Positions 1-8,299 of a DNA stretch of 64,000 nucleotides are shown here, piece after piece (position 1 is the stretch's first letter; the number at the start of each line of letters is the position of its first letter). Position numbers and translations under genes: made by a program. This DNA comes from Paraburkholderia ultramafica (GTDB lineage: Bacteria > Pseudomonadota > Gammaproteobacteria > Burkholderiales > Burkholderiaceae), in the NCBI RefSeq assembly GCF_902859915.1, contig NZ_CADIKK010000014.1, positions 62,001-126,000 on the forward strand, written 5' to 3'. The notes beneath the pieces are model-generated. The model saw only the letters and a list, made by a program, of their open reading frames with translations, was not told the origin of the DNA and did no database searches.

Positions 1-561
1 GAAGCGGGGCTTGCGCTAGCACGCCGCAATATCGACGCATGGTGGCCAAAGGTACGCGCGGGGGCGGAGGCGATCATCCAGACGGCGAGCGGTTGCGGTG
101 CGTTCGTCAAGGAGTACGGCCACCTGCTGCGCGACGACCCGGCCTATGCTGACAAGGCCCGCCGCATCAGCGAAGTCACGCGCGATCTGGGCGAAGTCCT
201 CACCGACACGCCGCTCGAACAGTTGCAGATCAACGCCGACAAGCGCGTCGCCTTCCATTGCCCTTGCACCTTGCAGCATGCGCAAAAACTTGGCGGCCTG
301 GTGGAGGCGGTACTCGGCCGGGTTGGCTTCGACCTCGCGCCTGTCCCCGACGCGCACCTGTGCTGTGGATCGGCGGGAACCTATTCGTTCACGCAACCCG
401 ACCTTGCCCGCACGCTTCGCGACAAAAAACTCGACGCGCTCGAAAGCGGCAAGCCCGACGTGATCGCCACGGCCAACATCGGCTGCCAGACTCATCTGGG
501 CGCAAGCGGACGCACGCCGGTGCGCCACTGGATCGAAATCGTAGACGAAGCGATCGCCTGA
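1..561 (+). CDS. glcF: Glycolate oxidase iron-sulfur subunit GlcF, C-terminal part
   Basis: Open from the first base in frame 1, so the N-terminal 4Fe-4S ferredoxin domains lie outside the window. The visible ~186 residues carry the second cysteine-rich CCG domain: HCPCTLQHAQKLGG, then LCCGSAGTYS and NIGCQTHL, ending TPVRHWIEIVDEAIA. GlcF passes electrons from the FAD subunits GlcD/GlcE during oxidation of glycolate to glyoxylate. The motif set and the RHWIE ending are typical of GlcF; related CCG-domain Fe-S oxidoreductases (LldE type) are less likely. The MFS transporter downstream could supply a glycolate-like acid, which is inference. Confidence 0.9.
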   Translation, partial: EAGLALARRNIDAWWPKVRAGAEAIIQTASGCGAFVKEYGHLLRDDPAYADKARRISEVTRDLGEVLTDTPLEQLQINADKRVAFHCPCTLQHAQKLGGLVEAVLGRVGFDLAPVPDAHLCCGSAGTYSFTQPDLARTLRDKKLDALESGKPDVIATANIGCQTHLGASGRTPVRHWIEIVDEAIA

Positions 562-712
562 ACGGCGCACACGACCAGCGCGCGCGGGACGGTACGCCAC
601 TGCCACCAGCCGTTCTTTTACAGGAGTTCGACCCGAGCATTCTCACTTCGCCGCGCGGCGCACGCCGTGCCCCGCGGCATCCCTATCGCATCAGAAAATA
701 GAGACTGGAGAC

Positions 713-2074
713 ATGGATATCATCGCCAAACCCAACGACGCCCCTCTCGACCGTACCGTGGTGGAAACCCGCGCTTATTCGAAAGCCACCTGGCGGCTCT
801 TGCCGTTCCTGTTCCTGTGCTACGTCGCGGCGTACCTCGACCGCGTGAACGTCGGCTTCGCCAAGCTGCAGATGCTCAGCGACCTGGCCTTTAGCGAGAC
901 GGTGTACGGCCTCGGCGCGGGCATCTTCTTCATCGGCTATTTCCTTTTCGAGGTTCCGAGCAACATCATCATGCATCGTGTGGGCGCACGGATCTGGATC
1001 GCGCGGATAATGATCACCTGGGCAGTCATCTCGGCGACGTCGCTTTTCGTGAAAACGCCGACGTCGTTCTACGTCATGCGATTCCTGCTCGGCGTGGCGG
1101 AGGCGGGCTTTTTCCCGGGCATCGTGCTCTATCTGACCTACTGGTTTCCTGCCGGGCGGCGCGGGCGCATGAACGCGCTCTTCATGATGGGCATTCCCAT
1201 TGCCGGCGTGGTGGGCGGCCCCTTGTCCGGCTGGATCATGGCCGTGTTCCAGGGCGTGGGCGGCTGGTCGAACTGGCAATGGCTCTTTCTGCTCGAGGCG
1301 ATTCCTTCGGCGGTGCTGGGCGTCGTTACGCTGCGCTATCTGCCGAATGGCATCCGCTCGGCGAACTGGCTGACGGACGAAGAAAAGCGCGCGCTGGAGG
1401 CCAACATCGAGCGGGACGACGCGGGCAAGACTCACGGTTCGCTCGCCGGAATATTCCGCGACGCCCGTATCTGGACGATGGCAGCCATCTACTTTTGCTG
1501 CATGATGGGTCTCTATGGAATCAGCTTCTACCTGCCGACGCTCGTCAAGGCGACCGGCGTGCGCACCGCGCTCGACGTGGGCATGCTGACCGCCATTCCG
1601 TATGCGTGCGCTGTCGTGAGCATGTTCCTCGTGGCCCGCAGCGCGGACCGCTCAGGCGAGCGGCGCTGGCACTTCGCTGTGCCCGCCATGCTCGCCGGCG
1701 CGGGCCTGTTCGCCAGCACGCAGCTGACCGGCAATATTCCGCTCGCGATGTTCGCGCTGACCGTCGGCACGGCCGGCATGCTTGCCACAATGCCTGTGTT
1801 CTGGACTTATCCGAGCGCGATCCTCGCCGGTGGCTCGGCTGCCGCGGCCATCGGCATGATCAATTCGATCGGCAACCTCGCCGGTTTCGTCAGCGCATCG
1901 ATCATCGGCTGGATGAAGGACGTGACGCACAGCACGAACGCCGGCATCTACTGCGTGGCTGGTGCGCTTGTCTTCGGCGCCGTGCTGGCTCTGCTTCAGG
2001 CCCGTCAGTCCGTGAACAGGCAGGCTGAGCGCGCGCCCCCAAGGGCGCCGCGTTCAGCGGGTGAACGTGCTTGA
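713..2074 (+). CDS. MFS transporter, anion:cation symporter (ACS) family
   Basis: 453 residues with about 12 hydrophobic segments. The N-terminal stretch YLDRVNVGFAKLQM after TM1 and the loop motif PAGRRGRMNALFM are typical of the ACS family (tartrate, phthalate, glucarate and similar carboxylates). The C-half SAAAAIGMINSIGNLAGF is also characteristic. The ATG at 713 follows a GGAG-like site (ctggagac). It lies 151 bp after glcF on the same strand and could be co-transcribed. The substrate is probably an organic anion; glycolate is only suggested by position. The end of the protein is Arg/Ala-rich and soluble. Confidence 0.88.
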   Translation: MDIIAKPNDAPLDRTVVETRAYSKATWRLLPFLFLCYVAAYLDRVNVGFAKLQMLSDLAFSETVYGLGAGIFFIGYFLFEVPSNIIMHRVGARIWIARIMITWAVISATSLFVKTPTSFYVMRFLLGVAEAGFFPGIVLYLTYWFPAGRRGRMNALFMMGIPIAGVVGGPLSGWIMAVFQGVGGWSNWQWLFLLEAIPSAVLGVVTLRYLPNGIRSANWLTDEEKRALEANIERDDAGKTHGSLAGIFRDARIWTMAAIYFCCMMGLYGISFYLPTLVKATGVRTALDVGMLTAIPYACAVVSMFLVARSADRSGERRWHFAVPAMLAGAGLFASTQLTGNIPLAMFALTVGTAGMLATMPVFWTYPSAILAGGSAAAAIGMINSIGNLAGFVSASIIGWMKDVTHSTNAGIYCVAGALVFGAVLALLQARQSVNRQAERAPPRAPRSAGERA

Positions 2075-2263
2075 CAAGCGTACTGCGGGCCGCCGACGGG
2101 TCATGCCGGCTGACCGCGTCGTACCTGACGATCAGGCCCAGCAGTTTGGCCTACTGGATCCGGCACGCCGGATTGCCCTCGAAGCATACAACCGTACGAG
2201 AGCCCCCATACTCAGGGAGGACTGCGGCAACCGTTCGGAGAATTGTGCTCCTTGGATCGTCCG

Positions 2264-2488
2264 CCGATCTTGATTCCATTGACGGCGCGATTCTAGACGC
2301 GGGCATTGTCGCAGCGCTTGAGCGGCTCTCTGCCGATTCAACCGCAGTCACCGTACGGTTTGTCACCTTCGCGTTCAGGAAGAGAATCTCGTGCTGGGCG
2401 AGGATCGCGCCATCGTGCTGTTTCGCGTCGTCCAGGAGGCGCTGACCAATGTCGCTCGTCACGCTGTGGCCAATCAGGTGACCATCAC
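2264..2488 (+). pseudogene. Fragment of a NarL-type sensor histidine kinase
   Basis: In one frame the translation reads ILDAGIVAALERLSAD, matching the dimerisation helix end of HisKA_3 kinases (usually LR..LDD.GLVAALEWLA). After a frameshift near 2375 another frame reads ENLVLGEDRAIVLF and VVQEALTNVARHA, the N-box region of their ATPase domain. Nothing of the upstream sensor or of the downstream G-boxes remains, and the homology stops at the junction with the IS66 remnant. This is a dead gene relic. Both boundaries are approximate. Confidence 0.7.
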
Positions 2489-2673
2489 GAGATCTCGTGG
2501 GTCAGCTGGTCGATACGGGTCTGCCGGTAATGCAACTCCCGTTCCCTCTCGTCGACCTCCCGTGTCTTCTCCTGAATTTCGCGGTCCCTGTCCTCGACCT
2601 GGGCCATCAGCTGCGCGGCGAGCGCGCGCAACTGTTCCGGGCTGAGGGCGTTGAGGTCGGCGGGCAGGTCCAT
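2485..2673 (-). pseudogene. tnpC: IS66-family transposase TnpC, N-terminal stub
   Basis: The minus-strand translation MDLPADLNALSPEQLRALAA, continuing to LHYRQTRIDQLTHEIS, is the usual N-terminus of IS66 TnpC: a coiled-coil rich in Glu/Arg followed by the KIDQLTHE motif. Only 62 residues remain of a protein normally near 500. The reading frame breaks off at the histidine-kinase fragment, so the insertion sequence was truncated by a rearrangement. Confidence 0.8.
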
Positions 2674-2736
2674 GCAGATGAGTCTGCCAGAACCCCTGGC
2701 ACCGTGGAAGCGCAGCCGTTTACGTCCTTGCCGACC

Positions 2737-2915
2737 TCATACGATGCGGATCACCCCGTCCGCTCCGATGCACTGCCACGGCAGCCCCACCACCAGGCCG
2801 GCGAGTTGCTCCTGCGTGAGCGCGCGGTGCTTCGGTTCGCTACCGGCGTGAGGCCAGACGAACTGCCCCTGGTTCAGTCGTCGACTGCCAGCCACACCTC
2901 ATCAATTCGGATCAC
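2737..2915 (-). pseudogene. tnpB: IS66 TnpB, internally deleted
   Basis: Reading the minus strand from 2915, (G/V)IRIDEVWLAVDD is the start of IS66 TnpB. After a deletion and a frame change it resumes as LNQGQFVWPHAGSEPKHRAL and then LTQEQLAGLVVGLPWQCIG through ADGVIRIV and a stop at 2737. Both ends of the ~110-residue protein are present, but about half of the middle is missing. It lies directly ahead of the tnpC stub, the normal IS66 order. The accessory protein is non-functional. Confidence 0.78.
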
Positions 2916-3255
2916 GCGAGCCACTCACGCAGCCAGGCGAATCAACGCACTGGAAGTATCCCTGGGAACTCCCTTGTCAGTGCGTGACGGCGCGGTGCCT
3001 ACCTTCGGGGTGGCCGAGTCAAAGACGATGGTGGGGCATTTTCAGATGGAGGCATTGGGCGGCGTGCTTCGCACTGGGCGCACTCAACTGGCTTGAGCGA
3101 TCAGGGCACTGGGAGCGGTAGAAGCAGGGTTACGTCGTGCCGGTCGAGATATTCAACAAGTGACGTGGCAGTCTCGCAAATCGATACATCGCGCGGTGTC
3201 AGAATGTTCGGGCGCGGGGGCAAGCTGCCGTACCGAATAAGGTATTGACCAATTT
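2916..3255. other. Gene-free stretch beside IS66 remnant
   Basis: No convincing coding region on either strand. The short minus-strand frame ending in ALIRLAA just before tnpB could be the tail of IS66 tnpA, but the match is too short to assert. No IS66 terminal inverted repeat could be recognised. Confidence 0.4.
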
Positions 3256-3256
3256 G

Positions 3257-3303
3257 CAACTATTAATTGTGCGGGGCGATTGGCTACCCGGCGCGGGTAT
3301 ACT
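3257..3303 (+). promoter_or_regulatory. Repeated palindrome plus -10 box, copy 1
   Basis: CAACTATTAATTG (3257-3269) is an imperfect palindrome, CAACT-N3-AATTG. Exactly 28 bp downstream is TATACT (3298-3303), a good -10 box. The same arrangement with identical spacing occurs at 25184-25230 (+) and 28728-28774 (-), each time ahead of a copy of the same small gene. The palindrome lies upstream of the expected -35 position, which suits an activator site or an UP-like element. Its role is inferred. Confidence 0.6.
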
Positions 3304-3530
3304 GCCCCACATGTTACGCAGCAGGCGCCGAGTTGCCACGCAGGCTGACGCAAGTTCAACAGTCGCGCGTGCGTCATGCTAGTACTGGTACCTTTTTCTG
3401 CGGGCGGATCGAGATGAGGGCGCTTTCGCGCTCGCCGATTGCCTGTATGACCAGTCTGTCGACCTTGCCGGGTGTCTGCCCACTCAGTCCGATAGTGGAG
3501 CGAAGGCCCTCTATCTGTATAGGAATACTA

Positions 3531-3713
3531 ATGGAAAAGCATTTCACGCTTCAGTTCCGGAAACCGAAAAATGGAGTTGTTCACGAGATAGTGCAGCATG
3601 CGTTACGCGATGCTGCTACAGCCTCCACGGTTAACACTGCAATCGACGTTCTTGGCGACGCACTGCTCGAGCTTGAGCGTCTGGTCGCGCTCAGGAGCGA
3701 ACGGGCACACTAA
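3531..3713 (+). CDS. Small conserved repeated-family protein, copy 1
   Basis: 60 residues, starting MEKHFTLQFRKPKNGVVHEI and ending LLELERLVALRSERAH. ATG 3531 follows AGGA at 3521 with good spacing. The core (V/I)HEIVQHALR, A-A-T-x-S-T, and AIDVLGDALLELERLVA recurs in two other copies in this window (25.3 kb and 28.6 kb), which shows selection or recent duplication of this unit. It is predicted helical and soluble, with no signal peptide. No function is recognised. It is the best-preserved copy: intact ATG and no internal stop. The promoter-like repeat is 228 bp upstream, much farther than in the other copies. Confidence 0.55.
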   Translation: MEKHFTLQFRKPKNGVVHEIVQHALRDAATASTVNTAIDVLGDALLELERLVALRSERAH

Positions 3714-4046
3714 GTCTCACACGCACAGGTGAGCGAATGAACGTTTGCCCGCTTTGCGTCAGCAGTTGCTGTTGAGTTCCGACGTTCCCTGCTGGCGACT
3801 CCGTGCCGTTGGCAAGCGTGTTCACAAGTTTGCGCCCGTTCATTGAAGTTGATCTCTGAAGGCCGGCAGCATGCCTGGACGAGCCGTCAGTTACAACTGT
3901 GGAGGCTACATGCGTTGCCAGGTATCAGACTGGACCCAAGCGTGCTCATAGGGCACGCAAATATGTCGGTGCGGCCTGACGGGCTAGCAATAGCCCAGGG
4001 GTCAGTTGCGCCGTAAAACGGTCATTCTACAGTGAGGTATCGCAAA
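3714..4046. other. Intergenic, no gene recognised
   Basis: Short frames only. No RNA gene or repeat was identified. The stretch immediately upstream of 4047 presumably carries the promoter of the next gene, but no strong -35/-10 pair is obvious. Confidence 0.4.
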
Positions 4047-4424
4047 ATGAAGAAGTTGTTCGCTGCACTGCTGGTTTCAGTCGTGTTCAATTCATATGCG
4101 GCCAGCGATGCGTTAATCAACGCGACCGTCGAGGGTGTCCCGGGTACGAATGTAAATGGGGGGCTCGTGGTGCTACGGTCGACCGACAAAAACTGTCGCT
4201 ATTACGGCGACATCTGGGAGACGCCTCGTGAACCCCGCGGCCTCCGCGAACGAGTCATGGCCTTGGCAAGCAACGGAAAGGTGTACGACTGGATGACAGT
4301 TATCAGTTATTCGTCATGTCTGCGGCCTGACGGACGTTACGTTGTAGAACCTATTTCACTGGTTTCGCCCGGCGGAAAGCGGCTCCGCATCGGAGATAGC
4401 GTGGCGCTGCGATCGTCCATGTAG
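4047..4424 (+). CDS. Small exported protein of unknown function
   Basis: 125 residues starting MKKLFAALLVSVVFNSYAAS, a clean Sec signal peptide with probable cleavage after AYA/AAS. The mature part contains two cysteines (KNCRYYG and SSCLRPDG) that could form a disulfide in the periplasm. It ends VSPGGKRLRIGDSVALRSSM. The ATG at 4047 is preferred over GTG 4032 because it places the Lys-Lys charge directly before the hydrophobic core. No family is recognised. It is the first of several small exported proteins in this part of the window. Confidence 0.7.
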   Translation: MKKLFAALLVSVVFNSYAASDALINATVEGVPGTNVNGGLVVLRSTDKNCRYYGDIWETPREPRGLRERVMALASNGKVYDWMTVISYSSCLRPDGRYVVEPISLVSPGGKRLRIGDSVALRSSM

Positions 4425-4534
4425 GGCGGTTCGGTGATTACGTCTATCGGTGCGACGCTTCGCATGCTCAAGAAACGCGCATCCTTGCAGATGCCGTCTG
4501 GACGCCCGCAAATCGGTAAGCACCATCGTCACTA

Positions 4535-4567
4535 TTGACTAAACGTACATATGTGATAATATCATCA
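4535..4567 (+). promoter_or_regulatory. Strong promoter overlapped by TGATAAT palindrome
   Basis: TTGACT (4535-4540), a 16 bp spacer, and TAATAT (4557-4562) form a near-consensus sigma-70 promoter. TGATAATATCATCA (4554-4567) covers the -10 box and is a palindrome with one mismatched pair. The same hexamers, spacer length and a perfect longer palindrome occur at 25561-25596, so one repressor may control both genes. AT-rich GATAAT repeats resemble Fur-type boxes, but that identity is not established. Confidence 0.6.
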
Positions 4568-4600
4568 TTGTTGTCGGCGCATGGACGAAGGAGGCGTCAG

Positions 4601-4883
4601 TTGGTTTGGCTCGCAAGCTTTGCTGTCCCGGCGATGGTGTCAAGCGGGGTAATCGCCGGTACGACCAGCGACCAGCGACCAGCGACCAGCGACCAGCGAC
4701 CAGCCACCAGGCGTTGTGCTGGTACCTGCGCCGGTTATCGGCCCGCCTCCCCCCATCCTGCTTCAGCTGCCCAAGCCCGCCATTGACGGCCGACGCCCGG
4801 CAGACGACAAGCAGAAGCAGCGCCGCGGCCAGGCAAAGCGGGCAGCACCAGCGAGCGCTGCATCAGGTACTGTAAAGGTTTGA
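4601..4883 (+). CDS. Exported Pro-rich protein, out of frame at a heptanucleotide repeat (possible phase-variable gene)
   Basis: AAGGAGG (4588-4594) precedes TTG 4601 by six bases. The frame begins MVWLASFAVPAMVSSGVIAG, a short signal-like segment, then runs into six GACCAGC repeats and stops at 4786. A second frame leaves the repeat as PPGVVLVPAPVIGPPPPILL followed by a basic tail, and stops at 4883. It has its own stop just before the repeat, so it cannot start alone. Five repeat units instead of six would join both halves into one 91-residue exported protein with a hydrophobic/Pro-rich stretch similar in style to the neighbouring lipoprotein. Either it is switched off now or it is a decayed gene. 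Confidence 0.5.
4663..4704 (+). repeat. Heptanucleotide tandem repeat (GACCAGC)6
   Basis: Six perfect head-to-tail copies of GACCAGC, followed by a degenerate seventh (CACCAGG). The unit is not a multiple of three, so each gain or loss by slippage shifts the reading frame of the gene at 4601. This is the classic layout of simple-sequence contingency loci. Confidence 0.95.
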
Positions 4884-4933
4884 GAGATGAGTTGTCATTG
4901 CAAACGAAGTGATTCGCGGGATCGGTGGCAAAA

Positions 4934-5254
4934 ATGAAGCGACGCCCGCACTTTTTGACCTGCCTGTGTCTTTTGTCCATCACGGCGGCGCTCAGCGGTT
5001 GCGTACAGGTGGTCGCGCCTGTACCCCGCGTCATCGTGATCATCGTTCCAACGATGCCGCCACCACCTGGGGCGGTGCTGCTTCCGGCGCCGGCATATCC
5101 GAGTGCTCCGCCCTTGTTGTTCGAAGTCACCGGACCATCCGATGGGCAATCGGAAGCAAAGACTGACAAGCCGGAGATCCGGGAGAAGAAGTCGCGGCCG
5201 CAAAGTGACGATATGCGGAGCCGCAACGCGCCTCACGTAGCAATGTCGATCTGA
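4934..5254 (+). CDS. Small Pro-rich lipoprotein
   Basis: 106 residues, MKRRPHFLTCLCLLSITAAL then SGCVQ: a basic N-terminus, hydrophobic core and LSGC lipobox, so it is predicted to be lipid-anchored after cleavage before Cys. The mature part is Pro/Val-rich (VVAPVPRVIVIIVPTMPPPP and PAPAYPSAPPLL) and ends in a charged hydrophilic tail. ATG 4934 is chosen over GTG 4925 because it starts directly at the signal peptide. No family is recognised. It follows the repeat-disrupted gene by about 50 bp and resembles it in composition, so the two may be related and co-transcribed. Confidence 0.6.
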   Translation: MKRRPHFLTCLCLLSITAALSGCVQVVAPVPRVIVIIVPTMPPPPGAVLLPAPAYPSAPPLLFEVTGPSDGQSEAKTDKPEIREKKSRPQSDDMRSRNAPHVAMSI

Positions 5255-5521
5255 GGCAGCGCCACTGGCGAACGACGCGCCTGGGCATGAATCCGGCGAC
5301 AGCTTATCCCGCCTCTTCTTCAAGGGGCGTTGAGAGGCGTGCGCTGGTCGCACGGACACCTCATCCGTCGCTGGCGACGAGGAGCATGTCAGTGACGCTC
5401 AAACAAACTGCGACCTGTCAATGCCGGCTTTCTCGACATTGGCCCAAGCCAGCCGGGAGCCGTCTCCCGGTATGGCAGGCTAAAACAAACGCATACGATC
5501 TCACGCCCGAAGGGTGCACCT

Positions 5522-6577
5522 ATGAATGTATACCATCGCCAATCGTTGCTCTGGGGCGCCGTAGTTTTATCGGTCGGCGTCCTGCTATGGTACCTGCGCC
5601 CGGTTCTTACGCCATTTCTTCTTGGTGCAATCATCGCGTACGTTTTGCAGCCGGGCGTGGAGTGGCTGGTACGTCATCGCACGCCGCGTGGACTGGCGGC
5701 GCTCATCATGATTTCCTTGTTTACGTCACTCATCGCGCTGCTAGGTTTGCTGATATTTGCGGTGGTCCAAAAGGAAGGGCCCGAACTCACAAAGCAGATT
5801 CCTTTGATGATGGCGACGCTCGATGCAAAGCTGAAACCCTGGCTGGCATTCATGGGATTGAGCTACTCGCTCGATCTCGCCAGTATCCGCGATGCCCTGG
5901 CGGCCCATCTCAAGGCGGGTGAGCAGGGGGTTGCTCTCGCTATGTGGCAGTACCTGCGCACGAGCGGCAACGTGATGCTCAACATCGTGAGCAACGTGGT
6001 GTTGGTACCACTCGTGTTGTTCTACCTGCTTTACGATAGGCATGAGGCATTCGTGCGCATGGAAAGCTTCGTGCCACGGCGCTGGCTCGGCTGGACGCGG
6101 GAGTTCGTTCGGGAAACAGATCGCTTGATGTCGCAGTACCTGCGTGGGCAACTGCTCGTTATCGCAGTGCTCGCCGCGTTTTACCCAATTGCACTGATGA
6201 TGGCCGGACTGGATATGGCGCTACCGGTCGGCATCCTCACGGCCCTGGCCGTATTTATTCCCTACATCGGGTTTGCGAGCGGGCTCGCGTTTGCGCTTCT
6301 CGCCGCGCTGCTGCAGTTCGGTAACTGGTATGGCTTCGGCGCGGTGATTCTTGTGTATGGCATCGGCCAGATCCTCGAAAGCTTCGTCCTTACGCCCAGA
6401 CTTGTTGGCGAGCGCATCGGCCTGCATCCGCTCGCGGTGATCTTCGCGTTGCTGGCTTTTGGCCGGTTGTTCGGGTTCTTCGGCGTGCTGCTCGCGCTGC
6501 CGGCTAGCGCCATACTGGCTTCAGCACTGCGGGAACTGCGCCGCCGTTATCTGGCGAGCACGCTTTATAGAAACTGA
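5522..6577 (+). CDS. AI-2E family transporter (PerM/YdiK-like permease)
   Basis: 351 residues. About eight hydrophobic segments are arranged as in the AI-2E (UPF0118) family: two N-terminal TMs (LLWYLRPVLTPFLLGAIIAY), a long extracytoplasmic middle, then a C-terminal helical bundle containing GIGQILESFVLTPRLVGERI and GVLLALPASAILASALRELR, the family's most conserved block. Members export small molecules such as autoinducer-2, or act as Na+/H+ antiporters or general permeases; the substrate cannot be told here. The TetR regulator 37 bp downstream on the same strand may be co-transcribed and control it. A small hairpin (CCGGGAG/CTCCCGG, about 5457-5474) lies in the leader. Confidence 0.9.
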   Translation: MNVYHRQSLLWGAVVLSVGVLLWYLRPVLTPFLLGAIIAYVLQPGVEWLVRHRTPRGLAALIMISLFTSLIALLGLLIFAVVQKEGPELTKQIPLMMATLDAKLKPWLAFMGLSYSLDLASIRDALAAHLKAGEQGVALAMWQYLRTSGNVMLNIVSNVVLVPLVLFYLLYDRHEAFVRMESFVPRRWLGWTREFVRETDRLMSQYLRGQLLVIAVLAAFYPIALMMAGLDMALPVGILTALAVFIPYIGFASGLAFALLAALLQFGNWYGFGAVILVYGIGQILESFVLTPRLVGERIGLHPLAVIFALLAFGRLFGFFGVLLALPASAILASALRELRRRYLASTLYRN

Positions 6578-6614
6578 CTGTGCCCCGATGGCGGGGACTG
6601 ATATTGGAGCCGTT

Positions 6615-7439
6615 ATGACGCAAACGCGCGAACGCAACAGCACGACATGCGCCACGTCCGCGGCGCAGCCTTCCACCAGCCTGGCCGCGAAGCCGCAGCA
6701 GCGCGGACTCCGCCAAAAGCAGGAGACACGAACCCGTCTGCTTGAGGCGGCTCTCCGGCTGATGGCCAGGAACGGCATGGAAGGTGTTGCAATTAACGAA
6801 ATCACAGAGGCTGCCGACGTAGGTTTCGGATCGTTCTATAACCACTTCGCATCGAAAGAAGCGATTTATGCCGCGCTCGTCGAGCGCATATTCGAAGAAT
6901 ATGCCGATATGCTCGATCTCATCGCCTGCGACTTGCCCGATCCGGCAGAAGTGATCGCTGTCGCCGTGCGTCATACGCTCAGGCGGGCAAGCCGTGAGCC
7001 GCTGTGGGGGCACTTTCTGATTCGCGAAGGATTTTCTGCGCGAGCGCTGAGTCATACCCTCGGGCGGCGCCTGCTGCGCGACACTCAGCGGGGCATCGCA
7101 GGCAAGCGCTTCTTCGTCGCCGATCCGTTCATCGGTTTTCTTTCGCTCAAGGGTACCTTGCTTGCAGCAATCGCGGCAGAGTTGCACCTGGCGCCGCCGG
7201 GTGGTGACGTACCGGAGGAGTTCGGCGTACGAGGAGAGCATTTCGCCGAGCGAATGGCAGCGGCCGTGCTGGAGATGCTTGGGCTTGAGCGCGCGGAGGC
7301 CAACAAGATCGCAAGGCGGCCTCTTCCCGAAATGGAGCGGCAAGGAAAAGACGGACGCCCGAAGTTGCCAACGGTGCCGAAAGACCCGGTTGTGACTCGT
7401 GAAAGCGCAGGCTGCGCGCGAGAGTGCGTACGTGCATGA
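6615..7439 (+). CDS. TetR family regulator (paralog 1)
   Basis: 274 residues. ATG 6615 lies downstream of TTGGAG. A ~30-residue polar N-terminus precedes the TetR helix-turn-helix: RTRLLEAALRLMARNGMEGV, then NEITEAADVGFGSFYNHFAS. The C-terminal ligand/dimer domain is shared with the regulators at 7537-8277 and 19178-19933 (HTLRRA..P.WG.FLIREGFS.RALS..LG.RLLRD), which shows a recent paralog family. This copy has an additional ~30-residue basic tail. The target is unknown; the adjacent AI-2E permease upstream and the pump downstream are candidates. It is convergent with paralog 2. Confidence 0.88.
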   Translation: MTQTRERNSTTCATSAAQPSTSLAAKPQQRGLRQKQETRTRLLEAALRLMARNGMEGVAINEITEAADVGFGSFYNHFASKEAIYAALVERIFEEYADMLDLIACDLPDPAEVIAVAVRHTLRRASREPLWGHFLIREGFSARALSHTLGRRLLRDTQRGIAGKRFFVADPFIGFLSLKGTLLAAIAAELHLAPPGGDVPEEFGVRGEHFAERMAAAVLEMLGLERAEANKIARRPLPEMERQGKDGRPKLPTVPKDPVVTRESAGCARECVRA

Positions 7440-7536
7440 CCTCTCCCCGCAGAACGACAGCTGAGTGCGGTGTGCTGTTAAGCGCGCCTCCGCCTGCGTC
7501 CCGCATGGCGAACTGCTGACTTTCCTCAAACGGTCT

Positions 7537-8277
7537 TCAGTCGGGACCTGCGGGCAGTGGACGTCGGGCGATTCCCTCCGCCTCCACGCGTTTAATACCA
7601 AAGGCCTGCAATACAACGGCCGCGGTGCGCTCGGCAAACTTTTCCTCTCTGGAGCGAAGCACCTTTCGCGCACGAACAGTCCGCTTTGACGAGGCAGCAA
7701 AGTGCAACTCGGCCGCAATGCCCGCGAGGACGGTGCCAATCACCGAGACAAGGCACATGAGCTGGTCTCCGACCGCAAAGCGTCTTTCCGAAATCCCTTT
7801 CTCGCTATCTCTCAGCAGTCGCTGACCGAGACCCCTGCTCAGCGCGCGGGGTGACAACCCTTCGCGTATCAGAAGCTGCCCCCATACCGGTTCCCGGTAG
7901 GCCCGTAAAAGCGTGTGACGCACTGAGACGGCAATCACTTCCGCCGGATCGGACAGCCCGCTGGCGAGGCGATCGAGCGTATTCGCGAATTCCTCGAACA
8001 ACCACTCGACGAGCGCGGTGAAGATCCCTTCCTTCGAATCGAAGTGGTTGTAAAACGAGCCGAAACCGACGTCGGCTGCCTCCGTGATCTCGTTGATGGT
8101 GACGCTGTCGATGCCCTTTTTCGCGACGAGTCCGAATGCAGCCTCCAGCAGACGGGCGCGCGTCTCGCGCTTGCGTCGGGCACCGCGCGGATAGCGTCCA
8201 TGGGTAGTCTCGCGCGGCGCAATCGACGCTTTCGGGGCGCGTCGACGACCCGCAAGCGGTTTGGGGACGTTTGGCAT
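7537..8277 (-). CDS. TetR family regulator (paralog 2), divergent from RND pump
   Basis: 246 residues, starting MPNVPKPLAGRRRAPKASIA with GGAG upstream. The DNA-binding domain has TINEITEAADVGFGSFYNHF, almost identical to paralogs 1 and 3. The rest is the same TetR C-terminal domain (LLIREGLSPRALSRGLGQRL). It is transcribed away from the MFP-RND-OMF genes with overlapping divergent promoters between them. That is the standard position for a local repressor of an efflux pump, so control of the pump is a good inference. The effector is unknown. Confidence 0.88.
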   Translation of the reverse strand: MPNVPKPLAGRRRAPKASIAPRETTHGRYPRGARRKRETRARLLEAAFGLVAKKGIDSVTINEITEAADVGFGSFYNHFDSKEGIFTALVEWLFEEFANTLDRLASGLSDPAEVIAVSVRHTLLRAYREPVWGQLLIREGLSPRALSRGLGQRLLRDSEKGISERRFAVGDQLMCLVSVIGTVLAGIAAELHFAASSKRTVRARKVLRSREEKFAERTAAVVLQAFGIKRVEAEGIARRPLPAGPD

Positions 8278-8299
8278 GCTGGCTCCGTGGTTATTTTGT

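Noticed and set aside
2497-3096. Plus-strand 199-codon frame
   Set aside because: It is antisense to the IS66 tnpB and tnpC remnants, whose protein matches are clear.
3850-4020. Tail of a tyrosine recombinase
   Set aside because: A frame with IGHANM looks superficially like an integrase C-terminus, but the catalytic His/Arg/Tyr pattern is absent.
5453-5480. Riboswitch or attenuator hairpin before the AI-2E permease
   Set aside because: Only one 7 bp stem with some outer pairing; it matches no class I could recognise.
5287-5922. Open frame overlapping the start of the AI-2E permease
   Set aside because: Its end lies inside the permease in another frame and the sequence has no recognisable features.
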